Made by a program: the position numbers and the translations under genes. The notes under the pieces were generated by a model. It was not told the DNA's origin and made no database searches. It saw only the letters and a list, made by a program, of their open reading frames with translations. Shown here in pieces: positions 1 through 10,969 of a stretch of DNA of 64,000 nucleotides. How positions within the stretch are numbered: the stretch's first letter is position 1; each line of letters opens with the position of its first letter. This stretch comes from Cornus controversa (taxonomy: Eukaryota > Streptophyta > Magnoliopsida > Cornales > Cornaceae), in contig CM048853.1 in NCBI GenBank assembly GCA_026545225.1, positions 15,254,755-15,318,754 on the forward strand, written 5' to 3'.

Positions 1-689
1 ACAATGTCATCACACTCATATCATGGAAATCATCATGCTTATGCATTTTCAGGAAAATCATGTCTTTCATGCATAAGTCTATAAACACCACATTTTCACG
101 TTTTTCACCAATGAACACACTTTTCACCGAAATCATTCATAGTCACATTTGCACATACACAACATTTATATATATATATATATATATATGCCACATCCTG
201 CATATAATCACATATATACTTGTATTAGCATAAATATAATCATGCTTTCATTCCAATCATGCATTTTACTATGAGCAACCAACATGCATTCTTACAACCA
301 TATATAATCACACAAATATATATATACATATATATAGATCATGTCACCCATATAGGTAGTAAAAACATATAGAACAATTCACGTATTTCATGCTTTTCCA
401 ATACCCTTCTATGCCATAATCAATTTAGCATGCATTTCTATTACTGCACCGAATATAGAATCACATATGTATGTACGTATACTCCACTCATGCATAAGAA
501 TCATATATACATGCAAGGCAACATCTAACCAAATATACATATGTAATTTAGCATACTTTACATGGCTCAATCCCTAAATATGCATATAACAATGCTCTTA
601 CCCTCTAAGCCCACACATGTATATATATATATATATACCCACATATATATATATATCCTCACCTCCCACGTATATGCATATACATCCAT

Positions 690-724
<35 letters not shown>

Positions 725-2194
725 AACGCCACATATAACCAAATTAAGAACATATGTGAAATTAATCGACATAGTCAAATATACATAGAGATAGAGGCAA
801 GAATCAACTTGCCTTAAGTCCCGCTCTTACTAAGCCCGTGCTTGCCAAGCTGTCCATTTTCTTGTTCGGTCAAGTCCTGTGTCAAGTCCACGCCAACAAC
901 CATGAAAATCACCACCGAAACCACCACAATCCAAACCAATGGAAATTCACAAATCAGCCACCACAAGCCCTACAAATCCAAGACAAAATAGCCCATAACT
1001 GAGCCATCATCTTGTTACCAAACAGAGTCCAAACATCAATTGCCGAGTTCACTCACAATCTAACCCATCAACTCGCCTCAACGGACCCAACGATCCAAGC
1101 CAGTCAGTCCCATCGGCACCATCACGGCTAGCAGCTACCACCGTGAACATCATAGTTGTTCAAGCCAATCTCACCGAGCACCATTGAACCTGGCCACCAA
1201 ATAGGCTGTCCAAACCGAACCCAAAGTTTCGCTATCGACCAGCTTCATCACTAACCAAACTCAATGTAAGATCACCACAACCCCAGCCAAACCCAGCTCC
1301 ACCATTCTGTGAAATTCATTCAAAAACCCAACTGAAACAACCCACATAGAAGAACCCAATCCAGCACTTCCAACAGCCCACACTGCCGCTGCCGTCCACG
1401 GCCGCCACACCAAAACCCAACCTCCTGTGACAGCTGACCACCTCAAGCCAACACCGAGAAGATCACCATGTGCACCTCCAAACCTTCGCAAAAACAACCA
1501 CCACCAAACTCAAAAGAGATCACCCGAACTGTCCCCAAAAATTAGACACGAATCAACTCACCTACGGATGCAACGAATCAACCAATCGACCGAGCCGATC
1601 CTACCGAAGGAGGACCCAAGTGGAACTCATTCAAAAACCAAGCCCAAGTTACAACACAAGAAACCCAGTTGACCCAACACGAACAACCCCAAAAATGGAA
1701 CCAAACACAGCCCCAATCAAGCCGTGCGCACCCCCCCTCGGCACGATCTCGTTGAAGCACCGAGAAGGCCCATCTCCTCACCACCAGCCCACCACCGTGA
1801 GCCAAAACCCCTACCGAGAACAACCACCGCCGCCATGAACTGAGTCCTTCACCGACGGATCTAGAAACCCCGGCCAAACAAACCCCCAAAAATTGTGAAA
1901 CCCGACTTCGTAACGGCCCGTCAAGCTCCGACCACAGCTCACCGTGGAGCACACCACCAAGCCTAGCGACGGTCGTGTCCTCGCCGTCACGGCCAGCACC
2001 GGAACCGGCCGCTCCCCCTCCCGATTTCCCTTTCTCTCTCTTCCTTCTCGGCTTCTCTCTCTCTCCCCGATTTCTCTCTTCTTTTCCTTTTTCTTTTCTT
2101 CTTTTCCTTTTCTTTTCTTTTTCTTTTCTTCTTTTTCGGCAGATTCCCTCTCCTCCTCTCATTTCTTATCTTCTTCTTATCTTTTGGTCCACAC

Positions 2195-2233
<39 letters not shown>

Positions 2234-2484
2234 CTACACTATACACCCAATACATGTATTCCATGTATTTTATTTCACTTAAGTCCAATATACATACACA
2301 ATACACACATGTATACCCATTTATATAAACATCCACTTCTATACATACATATATATATATATATATAGTTCCATTTATATATATATATATATATCCACAT
2401 ATTTTTTTCAAAATTAATTTATTCAAAAAATTAAATCCGATCAAAATCCACCCGGAACTGGTCAAAAAAATTTCGGTCCTTACA
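1..2484 (-). mobile_element. F2: long chromovirus-like LTR, minus strand, truncated by window edge
   Basis: Read on the minus strand, this starts with TGTAAGGACCGAAATT at 2484 and is a diverged copy of the LTR at 15850-19688. Both have the same order of blocks: AT-rich microsatellites (here about 2190-2400), a polypurine/polypyrimidine block (about 2020-2160), a GC-richer block (about 830-2000), a shared segment around 800-840 that matches 17205-17240 (GGCAAGTTGA then a TTGCCTCTATCTCT stretch), then AT-rich sequence with many TATA runs (160-190, 310-340, 617-720). By comparison with the other copy, about 1.3 kb of the LTR lies left of the window. The base after the end is followed by GTTTG (2485-2489), the expected duplication, and no polypurine tract abuts it. 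This is therefore a 5' LTR or a solo LTR inserted in inverted orientation. Open frames here are low-complexity shadows. Confidence 0.8.
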
Positions 2485-3298
2485 GTTTGAGGATTTGTGG
2501 ATTGCTGTTAAAGCATTAGGTCTAACGACCTAGGGTATCAAAGTCGTAGGTTCGAATACCTAAGGACGGATGGTCAAATCACGTGGTGGTTTGGAGATAG
2601 GCAATGGTTGATAGTTGTCTATATGATAGGTTTGATTACCTATGGATGATAGTGGGATGACTTGCTCGATTTGAGCAATCCTAATGAAAGATCAAAGTGT
2701 TGGTGTGTGAAACTGGTTTCGATTGGTATTAACTCCCAGAATTGGTTGAGTTTAGACCTTCGACTTGGTGATTAAGTCTCATTAGTGAGCAATGAAGAGA
2801 TACCGCAAGGAAGTTTATGAGTGTTTAAGTCCTTAGAAATACTTAGGGACTTATGATGTGTTGTTGGTAAGTGTTTTGCCGAGGTTGGCAATTGAGATGG
2901 GATACAAGGAAGGCATATTACCGGAGTTGGGCTAGCTTTGGAAAATGGCTTGGCCGAACATTTTTCTTTGATTAGCGCTTCTCTTACAATACACTGGCTC
3001 TTGTAGGCGTTGAGTTGTTTCGTCTGGATGACGATGGATAAAAGATTCCCTATAGTGGGGATATCACTGAAAGTGATTGGTGTAGATAGTCAAAGATACT
3101 ACCTTCGACTACAGAGGTGGATAGATTGGTAGGTGTTTACCAATGAGTACAGAGGATGAGAGTAGGTTGGTTTGAACCACTCTAGATTTTGTGTTCTAGT
3201 ATGTGTGTATACTAGGGGGACTGGGCCGTGTTTCACACTTGCTCAGGCAGAGGAAGTACCGGGATCGTGTATGGTCAGGGGTATTTTCCTAGTGTTAG
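2485..3298 (+). mobile_element. Element F internal region, left part (non-coding, decayed)
   Basis: No convincing coding region is visible. The stretch starts with GTTTGAGGATT, and a similar phrase starts the block at 14250. Around 3050-3130 the phrase ATATCACTGAAAGTGATTGG resembles GTATCACTGTGAGTGATTGG near 15470, so this block and 14250-15660 look like diverged direct repeats of one sequence. It runs into element A at 3299 and continues after it at 14066. I read it as the non-coding part between pol and the 3' LTR of F. Nothing here identifies the gene content of F. Confidence 0.5.
3294..3298. other. Target-site duplication of element A, left copy (GTTAG)
   Basis: The 5-bp GTTAG directly precedes the first base of the 5' LTR and is repeated exactly at 14061-14065 after the 3' LTR. 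This proves that 3299-14060 is one insertion event. Confidence 0.95.
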
Positions 3299-4808
3299 TG
3301 ATAGGCGTTGAATGTTACGCATTCTATCCTCTTAACTTATGTATTTTATTCTCTTAGTGATAGATTATTTTGTGATTTTACTTTGTTTTAGTGTTTTCTG
3401 TATTTTCAGGGCCTTAATGATTATTTCAGTTAAAACCGTGCTTTTGGGTTTTTAAAGAAGACATCCAAGATGGTGAGATGAAGCCTACATCAAGGAGATT
3501 CACTCAACCATTTATTTCAACTCAAATCAGCTCAAGAAAGAGGTCCAAGAGAATTACAACTGTTTAAGAAGGTTTCGGGCCTGAAGCCCAAATCTGCGCA
3601 TAATGCAGTCTTAATCCCGTTTTGGAAAACGTACCAGAAGTCTTATTTCCGAGCCTCAAATCGACATTATTTTCGCGTGAGGTTGAACGAAATTTGATTC
3701 TGCACACTTTTGTATTTCACGAAAATTCCGTGAATCGGACTTCTAGTGGGTCAAAAGTTGGGCCGAAGTCAGTAGGAAAAACCCACCTGATTAGTGCTGC
3801 GGGAAACCCTAATTAATTCCTAATTGGATTAGGAATTTGGTGTATTCTCTTGGGGAATAAAGGGAAGACTTGGAGGCTGAATTGGGAGAGCTTACACAGA
3901 GATTGGAGAGTCTGAGAGGGCTGAGAAGAGAACAGAAACATATTTGCAGAGCCATTGGAGAACGAAGTCATACGCATAATTCATGAAGATGATGCCTTCT
4001 TCCTCAACTGTTGAAGCTTCTTCTTCTATCATGAGCGGCTAGTTCATCCACTAGGGTTTTGATGTAGCCCTAACAAAGCATCAATGGTTTGATTATTTTA
4101 ATTATTGGGGACCTTTATATACATGTATAGATTGTGTAATTTAGAGGATTCTTATTATAGAATTGAGCAATAAAAGTATTGTAAATTCAATCTCAATGAT
4201 TTCTTATCTTGTCTTAGATATTTAGTTGTTGTTATTGAACTCAATCTCTCTTGTTTTCTGTGATCATGAGAGCGATTATTATACAATGGTAATCACTGAA
4301 TATATTGTTATGAGCTTTGATGGATTATGCCTAGAGAAGATGAACCATACTGCACCCTAGATTAGAGTAGTTAGGCAGATGACCCATGCCAATCGAAGAT
4401 AGTCCATGGCTTAGCCTTAATCATATGTTATCTTCTTGACGGATGAAGGTGTGCTTGTAGCCACCGACACCACTTATGCATGATGTAATTCCCCTATAGT
4501 TGATTCAATTGACCATTGATTGTGGAGTTAGTGGTGAAGTCAAACACCCTAGCTTTCTCTCTTATTATCTTCATTATCTGTTTACCTTTGATTTATTTTA
4601 TTTTATCTTTTTAATTAGTTAAAAATCAGAATTCTTTTCTTATAAATTTAATTAGAATTAGTTCTGTGTTCCAACTCATCAGAACATAATCCCTGAGGTA
4701 CGATACCCATTCCTTTCGATAGCCCTATTCTGCAAGGAATTCGTTCTATTGCGAAGTGTGGAAATTTTTAATTGATATACTTTTTGAGTCACATTCACAC
4801 ACGAATCA
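3299..4808 (+). repeat. Element A 5' LTR
   Basis: The LTR runs from TGATAGGCGTTG to CACACACGAATCA (TG...CA). A TATA-like TTTATATA lies at about 4114-4121 and an AATAAA at 4169-4174, suggesting a short R region near 4140-4190. The 1510-bp length equals that of the 3' copy. A 64-codon frame at 3622-3816 recurs in the related LTR at 46833, but it sits wholly within the U3 region and has no recognisable product. Confidence 0.95.
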
Positions 4809-4813
4809 ATTTT

Positions 4814-4831
4814 TGGCGCCGTTGCCGGGGA
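4814..4831 (+). promoter_or_regulatory. Primer binding site, tRNA-Asp type
   Basis: TGGCGCCGTTGCCGGGGA begins 5 bp after the LTR end. This 18-mer is the usual primer binding site of Athila-group elements and is complementary to the 3' end of tRNA-Asp. Identical copies follow the LTRs of elements C and D. Confidence 0.92.
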
Positions 4832-4952
4832 TTATCTATTTGATTGATTGGATTTTCCAGAATTAGTTTTAATTGGATTTTTAGTTTAGGAAATTTTTAT
4901 ATTTTATTTTTAATTTTGTTTTTGTTTTCTTTTCAGGTGCTTTTGGTAATAT

Positions 4953-7900
4953 ATGCAAGGTCGTCGTTCTGTGGCTGATCCTTTGATACCTCTTGATCCT
5001 GAGCCTGAACGTACTCTTAGACAACAGAGGAACATCCCTGTTGACACCAGTGTGCAAGAGGAAGAAATAATTGAAGACATGGCAGAAGAGAGGAATAATA
5101 ACCTTGTTCCTAATGCTGATGGAGAAAGAGCTAGATTGCTTAGGGACTACTATGTTCCTGAGACATATACCTCGCCAGCAGGTTTTCAATTGCCCAATGT
5201 CACAGCACAGAATTATGAGATCAAGTCCAGCATTATTCAGATGCTACCATCTTATTTTGGGCTGACTCAAAAAGACCCTTACAAGCATCTGGATGACTTC
5301 ATTGAAGTGTGCTCAACTACAAAAATTCACAACTTCTCTGAAGATGCTTTCAGAATGAGACTTTTTCCATTCTCTTTGAAAGACAAAGCAAAGTATTGGT
5401 TCAACTCTCTACCGGCTGGTTCTATCACGACTTGGACTCAGATGCAACATGAGTTTCTCAAGAAGTATTTTCCGAAAGGGAAGACCAATCAGTTCAGACG
5501 TGCTATCACTGGTTTCTCCCAACATGAGGGAGAACAATTTTATGAGACATGGGAAAGATTCAAGGACCTTCTTAGGAAGTGTCCCCATCATCAAGTTCCT
5601 AAGTGGCAACTAGTGCAGAGTTTTCATGAAGGGCTCACAGAAGCCAACAGACAGATGGTTGATGCGTCCTGTGGAGGTACTTTTATGTTGAAGAGTGAAG
5701 AAGAGGCATGGACCCTATTTGAAAATCTTAGTGACAACTCTCTACAACATGTGTCCTCTACTCGTTCTAGCAGACCTGCCACTACTAGGAAGACTGATGG
5801 GATTTTTGAGGTTGGTGCTTCAGAAGCTATGCCAACTGATATTGATTTAATTGCACAGAAGGTAGCAGCAATTATGGCTGCCAATCAAACTCCTTCTGCT
5901 TCAAATTCTTCATTGCTAGGCCCTTGTGAATTCTGCTCTAGTCCTATGCATAATGTGAGCAATTGTCCTTCAATGGGGCAATTTTCTGATATTCAACATG
6001 AACAAGTTCAAGCCACTTTCACTGGACCAATGAACCCTCCACGAGGTAATACTTACAATCCCACATGGAGGAATCATCCTGGTTTTTCTTACAGTAACCA
6101 AGGGGCAGCAATGCAACCATCATATCAACCTAGGACTTTTGTGCCTCAACAGCAATATCAAACACAAAGTCCTATGGCCCAAAGAATTTCTGCTATTGAA
6201 GACAAGCTGACTCTTACCTTGTCTAAATTTGACAAGCTTGATTCTCTTATAGAGACAGTGCAAGCTACTGCAGCAATAGTACAATCTACAGTTCAGCTAG
6301 TGCACTCGCATTCTCAATCCATTGCCAAACTGGAATCTCAGTTTGGACAACTTGCTACTTCATTGAGTAGAAGAGAAGAAGGGAAGCTCCCTAGTCAACC
6401 AATTGCTAATACAAGAGGGATGCAAGCTTCCACAAGCAACCCACACCATGAGCAAGTTCAAGCCATTACCACTTTGAGAAGTGGGAAAATAATTGACAAT
6501 AAGGTGGGTGAAAAGAAAGAAGAAGAAAAAATCACAAGTCCAAGTGCTGAAATTCCTTATGAGCCCAAGGCTCCTTTCCCACAACGTTTTCTTAAAGCAT
6601 CTAAATTGGGGAAGCAAGGGGATAAGCTGCATGACATGATGGAGGTGTTTCGCCAAGTGAAGATTAATTTGCCACTCCTTGATGCCATCAAGCAAATTCC
6701 TCCTTATGCAAAATTTTTGAAGGACTTGTGCACTCAGAAAAGGCGTTCTAAAAGCCATGTGCCAAAGAAAGTAATGCTGCCACAACAAGTAAGTTCAATA
6801 ATTCAGCAGTGTACTCCTCCCAAGTACAAAGATCCTGGTGCTCCAACTATCTCATGCATTATTGGGGAGCACCATGTGGATAAAGCTCTTCTTGATTTGG
6901 GTGCAAGTGTGAATTTGCTACCCTATTCAGTTTACTTACAATTGGGCTTGGGAGAATTGAAGCCTACCTCGGTGGTATTACAATTTACAGACAGATCAAC
7001 AAAGCAACCCCGAGGGATCATAGAAGATGTGCTCATTAAAGTGGACAAGTTCTACTTTCCTGTTGATTTCATTGTACTTGACACTGAGCCGGTTCACAAT
7101 CCGAAGAGGCACATTCCTGTGATCCTTGGTCGACCTTTCTTAGCTACTGCTGATGCTTGCATAAATTGTAGGTCGGGGATCATGGATATTTCTTTTGGCA
7201 ACATGAAGGTTAAACTTAATATTTTTAATGCTGTTAAGAATCCTCCAGATCAGTCTGATGTTTTCTTCATGGACTCTGAAGAGGTGATTGAGTCTATAGA
7301 TGAAGTAAGGGTGCAAGAAAAACAGAAGGAGAAGAAGGTGTTTGAAGATCAAATTTCTACCATGGTGGTAACTTCTGTATGCACTACACTTTCCAAAACA
7401 CTGCAGAGGGAGCAATTGTTTGGAGTGTCCGACAACTCCACACCATGGTATGCTGATATTGTGAACTATTTAGCCACGGGAAAGGTGCCAAGAGACTGGA
7501 CCAAGCGAGAACGTGATCGATTTTTCTCTAAAGTGCATCATTACTTTTGGGAGGATCTAGAGTTATTTAAATATTGTCCAGATCAGATCATTCGGCGATG
7601 TGTCCCAGACCATGAGTTTCAAGATATTCTCAAGTTCTGCCACTCATTGGCATGTGGAGGCCACTTCAGTGCAAGGAAGACAGCGGCAAAGGTACTTCAA
7701 TGCGGATTCTTTTGGCCTTCTCTATTTCACGATGCATATGTTTTCTGTAAGACTTGTGATCCTTGTCAAAGATTGGGTTCAATGTCAAGACGTGATATGA
7801 TGCCAATGAGCCCCATTCTGGTGGTGGAGATTTTTGATGTTTGGGGAATTAATTTTATGGGACCCTTTCCACCTTCTTTTGGCTACGAATATATTCTGGT

Positions 7901-8744
7901 TGGAGTGGATTATGTCTCCAAATGGGTGGAGGCCATTGCAACTCGAACCAATGATCACAAGGTGGTAATCAAATTCATGCATGAGAATATTCTGAGTCGA
8001 TTTGGAATTCCTCGAGCCTTGATCAGTGATGGTGGTACTCACTTTTACAATAAATTCTTGAGAGGTTTGCTTGCTAAATATTCAGTGACACATAAGGTGG
8101 CAATGCCTTATCATCCTCAAACAAGTGGGCAAGTAGAGCTGTCCAATCGAGAAATTAAGCATGTTCTCGAGAAGACAGTGAGACCAGATAGAAGAGATTG
8201 GTCATTACGACTGAGCGAAGCATTATGGGCATATCGGACTGCTTACAAGACCCCTATCGGTATGTCACCATATCGGTTGGTGTACGGGAAAGCATGTCAT
8301 CTTCCAGTAGAGATTGAGCACAAGGCACTTTGGGCAATTCGAAAATTCAATTTCGATGCAAAAAGAGCTGGGGAAGAGAGGAAGTTGCAATTGAATGAAT
8401 TAGAAGAGTTTAGGCGTGATGCTTATGAAAGTTCACGAATTTACAAGGAGAGGACGAAAGCATTTCATGATCTACATATCTCACGAAAGTCCTTCTCTCC
8501 AGGTGATAAAGTGTGGCTCTTCAATTCCAAGCTTCGGTTGTTTCCCGGAAAATTGCGTTCAAGGTGGGATGGACCATTCCAAGGGATTTCGGTTTTTCCT
8601 CATGGTGCCGTGGAAATTCGAAGCTTTCGAGATAATACGTTGATGAAAGTTAATGGCCAAAGGTTGAAACATTGTGTGGAAGGATGTGTGCCAAGAAGAG
8701 ACGTGGAGTCCGTTGACTTGACGGATCCCGTCTATCCGACTTAA
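4953..8744 (+). CDS. Gag-protease-integrase polyprotein with no RT/RNase H (1263 aa)
   Basis: One uninterrupted ORF. Residues about 90-265 are a plant retrotransposon Gag domain (phrases [12 protein letters not shown] and [16 protein letters not shown]). A CX2CX4HX4C zinc knuckle lies at about 325-338. The aspartic protease is next, with its DLGAS active site at D648. A lysine/glutamate-rich linker of about 60 residues then runs straight into the pre-integrase phrase [12 protein letters not shown] near 828. The integrase has H897, H904, C935 and C938 (HHCC zinc finger), then D1026 and E1062 with 35 residues between. The first catalytic Asp is replaced by Asn: residue 967, AAT at 7851-7853, in WGINFMGP, where element C has WGIDFMGP. 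The RT and RNase H regions (about 1.8 kb in element E) are missing without a frame break. ATG 4953 follows a pyrimidine-rich TTTTCAG stretch. Gag and protease look functional; integrase is probably catalytically inactive. Confidence 0.93.
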   Translation: MQGRRSVADPLIPLDPEPERTLRQQRNIPVDTSVQEEEIIEDMAEERNNNLVPNADGERARLLRDYYVPETYTSPAGFQLPNVTAQNYEIKSSIIQMLPSYFGLTQKDPYKHLDDFIEVCSTTKIHNFSEDAFRMRLFPFSLKDKAKYWFNSLPAGSITTWTQMQHEFLKKYFPKGKTNQFRRAITGFSQHEGEQFYETWERFKDLLRKCPHHQVPKWQLVQSFHEGLTEANRQMVDASCGGTFMLKSEEEAWTLFENLSDNSLQHVSSTRSSRPATTRKTDGIFEVGASEAMPTDIDLIAQKVAAIMAANQTPSASNSSLLGPCEFCSSPMHNVSNCPSMGQFSDIQHEQVQATFTGPMNPPRGNTYNPTWRNHPGFSYSNQGAAMQPSYQPRTFVPQQQYQTQSPMAQRISAIEDKLTLTLSKFDKLDSLIETVQATAAIVQSTVQLVHSHSQSIAKLESQFGQLATSLSRREEGKLPSQPIANTRGMQASTSNPHHEQVQAITTLRSGKIIDNKVGEKKEEEKITSPSAEIPYEPKAPFPQRFLKASKLGKQGDKLHDMMEVFRQVKINLPLLDAIKQIPPYAKFLKDLCTQKRRSKSHVPKKVMLPQQVSSIIQQCTPPKYKDPGAPTISCIIGEHHVDKALLDLGASVNLLPYSVYLQLGLGELKPTSVVLQFTDRSTKQPRGIIEDVLIKVDKFYFPVDFIVLDTEPVHNPKRHIPVILGRPFLATADACINCRSGIMDISFGNMKVKLNIFNAVKNPPDQSDVFFMDSEEVIESIDEVRVQEKQKEKKVFEDQISTMVVTSVCTTLSKTLQREQLFGVSDNSTPWYADIVNYLATGKVPRDWTKRERDRFFSKVHHYFWEDLELFKYCPDQIIRRCVPDHEFQDILKFCHSLACGGHFSARKTAAKVLQCGFFWPSLFHDAYVFCKTCDPCQRLGSMSRRDMMPMSPILVVEIFDVWGINFMGPFPPSFGYEYILVGVDYVSKWVEAIATRTNDHKVVIKFMHENILSRFGIPRALISDGGTHFYNKFLRGLLAKYSVTHKVAMPYHPQTSGQVELSNREIKHVLEKTVRPDRRDWSLRLSEALWAYRTAYKTPIGMSPYRLVYGKACHLPVEIEHKALWAIRKFNFDAKRAGEERKLQLNELEEFRRDAYESSRIYKERTKAFHDLHISRKSFSPGDKVWLFNSKLRLFPGKLRSRWDGPFQGISVFPHGAVEIRSFRDNTLMKVNGQRLKHCVEGCVPRRDVESVDLTDPVYPT

Positions 8745-9634
8745 TCCCTTCGGAGAGTCAATCGTCTCCTACGGACGTTAAATAGTAGGTTTTGTATGTA
8801 TTTCTATACTTTATTTCTTTTAGTTTTCTTTAATTTTAATTTTTGATTCTAGTTTTCTTAGGTTTTTCTTCAATTCTAGTTGCGTTTTAATGTTTTTTTC
8901 TTGAGTTTTTGATGTATAAGTTGCTTCCGGAGGATGCCAAGAGGTGTACCGAGGTATTCGGACTCAAGACGGGTGAAAAATCGTGCTCTCGGTCGACCTT
9001 GGGCGATGGAGACTCAAAAATATCAAGTCTCGGTCGACCTTGGGCGACGGAGGGTCCAGCAGGGCATCAGAAGGGGGATCGATCGCCCCATTTAAGGGGG
9101 ATCGATCGCCCCATTGTTTTTCAAGAAATCACCCACCAGCAGGTGGGCGATCGATCGCCCATCCTTGGGGGGATCGATCGCCCAAGGTAAAAATGTGGGC
9201 TGCCCGAATTGTTTTGGTATTTAAAGCTTCCTTATCCTCCTATGTTGCTACTACTTGCATCCTAAGCCTCTTTGAACTCCAATTCAAGTCTTACATCATC
9301 CGGAAAACTAATTTCTTCAATTAGTGATTATTATACAAGGATTCAACATTGATCAACATCAACTTCAACATCAAAGGGGATCAAAAATCACTAGTTCTCA
9401 AAGGAAGCTCACACTTTTTCAAGTTCAACATCAAAGTAAGTGAAGTTTTTCCTTGAAGAAATTGTTCAAATCTTTTTGAGGGCTTTTGAAGACCAAGTTT
9501 GGGGGATCAATTTGGTGCAATTACTTGTTCGATTTGGGTGGAAAAATTGCCGAAAAAAGGAGGTTGAAGGTTACAAAAGAATTGTGCACACCAAGTGTTC
9601 GATTTAATTCCTCAACCACACTTTTTCTACTTCT
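8745..9634 (+). other. Spacer between pol and second ORF of element A
   Basis: Non-coding AT-rich sequence. It contains two direct copies of a phrase with CTCGGTCGACCTTGGGCGA (about 8986-9050), followed by the palindrome array listed separately. The same layout is repeated in element C at 61856-62744. A frame at 9486-9770 overlaps the second ORF and looks like a shadow. Confidence 0.7.
9073..9183. repeat. GATCGATCGCCC palindrome array, element A
   Basis: There are four copies of a G-run, GATCGATC, C-run motif, at 9073-9089, 9096-9112, 9145-9160 and about 9167-9183. The third is the perfect 16-bp palindrome GGGCGATCGATCGCCC. The corresponding array in element C (62185-62295) keeps all four with small changes. 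The array is about 450 bp upstream of the second ORF, a position matched by different inverted-repeat motifs in elements D and E. Confidence 0.9.
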
Positions 9635-10858
9635 ATGGCACCAAAGAGAGCAAGTCACCAAGATGCTTCAAGTTCACGTAATCCTCGCCGAGCGAGGAAT
9701 GATCCGACCACAGGTTCTTCACGATCTCGCCGAGACGGTATTCAAGAGAGATGGCATCCAAGGGCGTTGAATTTCGAAACAACGTTTGACATAGCCGAAC
9801 TGTATGGTATGTTTCCCGAAACACGATGGGGGATTTCCGGCATCCGTCGTCGTCGGTCGGCATCCATTTTTGTTCCACTCTCATCTACCATTTACCCGAG
9901 GCTTGTCAAGGTATTTTATCAAAACTTAATACCAAAACCAGATGAGCGGGATGTGCTTACTTCTTCCGTAGATGGAACAATAGTTCGAGTTGACATGTCA
10001 TCCATTGCCATTGTCATGGGTTGTCCTCATGAATGCCCAGCTGATTTATCTCATATCTACACTCCTTTACCCGACGAGTTATCGGTGGGCAATGTGGTTG
10101 CACGATTGTGTGCCAACCAATTTTCTGGGCCAAAAAGGAATGCAGCTTCAAAGTCTTCAATGCCAAATCATTTATGGTTCCTTGAAGCTGTTCTACTCAA
10201 GAATGTATGTCCAATTGGACATAAAATCGAAAGACGTCAAGAGTTCCTTCGATCATTATATGCTATACATTTTGGGCATTGGCTGTCATTCCCACAGATT
10301 GTCTGGGGCTAGATGGAGAAATTCTATTCCAAAGTTGTGGCCAAGGTACCAGACAGTGCAAGTGACTGGGAGTTTCCATTCCCTACTCTTATTCACCAGT
10401 TGCTTGTAACACAGGGGTATGCAGTCCACGAGGACGAGCTTGCCTTTCCACATGACCTTCATTATGGCACGCATGACTGGAACTTGAGTCGATCTCATAT
10501 GCACCAGAGAGTCATAGCGGCGCCTGGTGAGGTATCTCGGTTGGCCCAAGGAGGAGAGCATGTAGATGTACCACCACCGGTGGACGATCCAGAGGAGATG
10601 GAGGCAGAGGAAGAGGAAGTGCATGCACAGGCTGGTGGCCATGATTATCAATACTTAGAAGGGCAGATTGCTGGGTTGACAGCCCAGTTTGGCACCTTAC
10701 AGACAGAGGTCTCCACACAGTTTGGTGCAATGAGAGCAGAGATGGTGGATCACTTTCGTGACACTCGCCAAGAGCAACTAGAGATGAGGAGGATGATGCG
10801 TGCACTGATGCGCCAAGCAAACTTAGATCCGGATGCTCAGTCACCACCACATCCTTGA
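9635..10858 (+). pseudogene. Second ORF in env position: plant-transposon-type coiled-coil protein, one nonsense codon
   Basis: About 407 codons, interrupted by a TAG at 10310-10312 (WG-stop-MEKF) where element C has CAG. The N-terminus is basic and Ser/Arg-rich (MAPKRASHQDASSSRNPRRA). The middle has WFLEAVLLKNVCPIGH and an FGHWLSFPQIVWG phrase, shared in altered form with the ORFs of D (WFLDTVLLKNACPL, LIWGQM) and E. An acidic stretch (EEMEAEEEE) follows, then a heptad-rich, probably coiled-coil C-terminus (about 10650-10820). I relate it to the 'putative plant transposon protein' family from general knowledge; that is not tested here. No signal peptide or membrane segment is evident, so it is not a classical envelope protein. 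Its function is unknown. Confidence 0.75.
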
Positions 10859-10937
10859 CAGGAAGGTAACCATCTTTTGTATGTTATTTTATTTTTAGTT
10901 TTTATTTTTTTTTATTTTTCTTTTTATAGTTAGATTT

Positions 10938-10969
<32 letters not shown>

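Noticed and set aside
1261-2282. Several overlapping frames up to 194 codons on both strands of the F2 LTR
   Set aside because: The frames follow low-complexity purine/pyrimidine tracts and GC-rich LTR sequence, and the products are compositionally simple.
3622-3816. 64-codon frame in the A LTR, repeated at 46833-47027 in C
   Set aside because: It lies within LTR U3 sequence and is explained by LTR homology. There are no domain, start context or constraint arguments.
6360-6788. 142-codon minus-strand frame inside gag of A
   Set aside because: Antisense shadow of a real coding region. Similar shadows occur in C and D.
9486-9770. 94-codon frame overlapping the second ORF of A, with a near-identical one at 62596-62880 in C
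   Set aside because: It overlaps the better-supported MAPKRAS ORF in another frame. Similarity between A and C is expected from their recent common origin, and no domain is seen.
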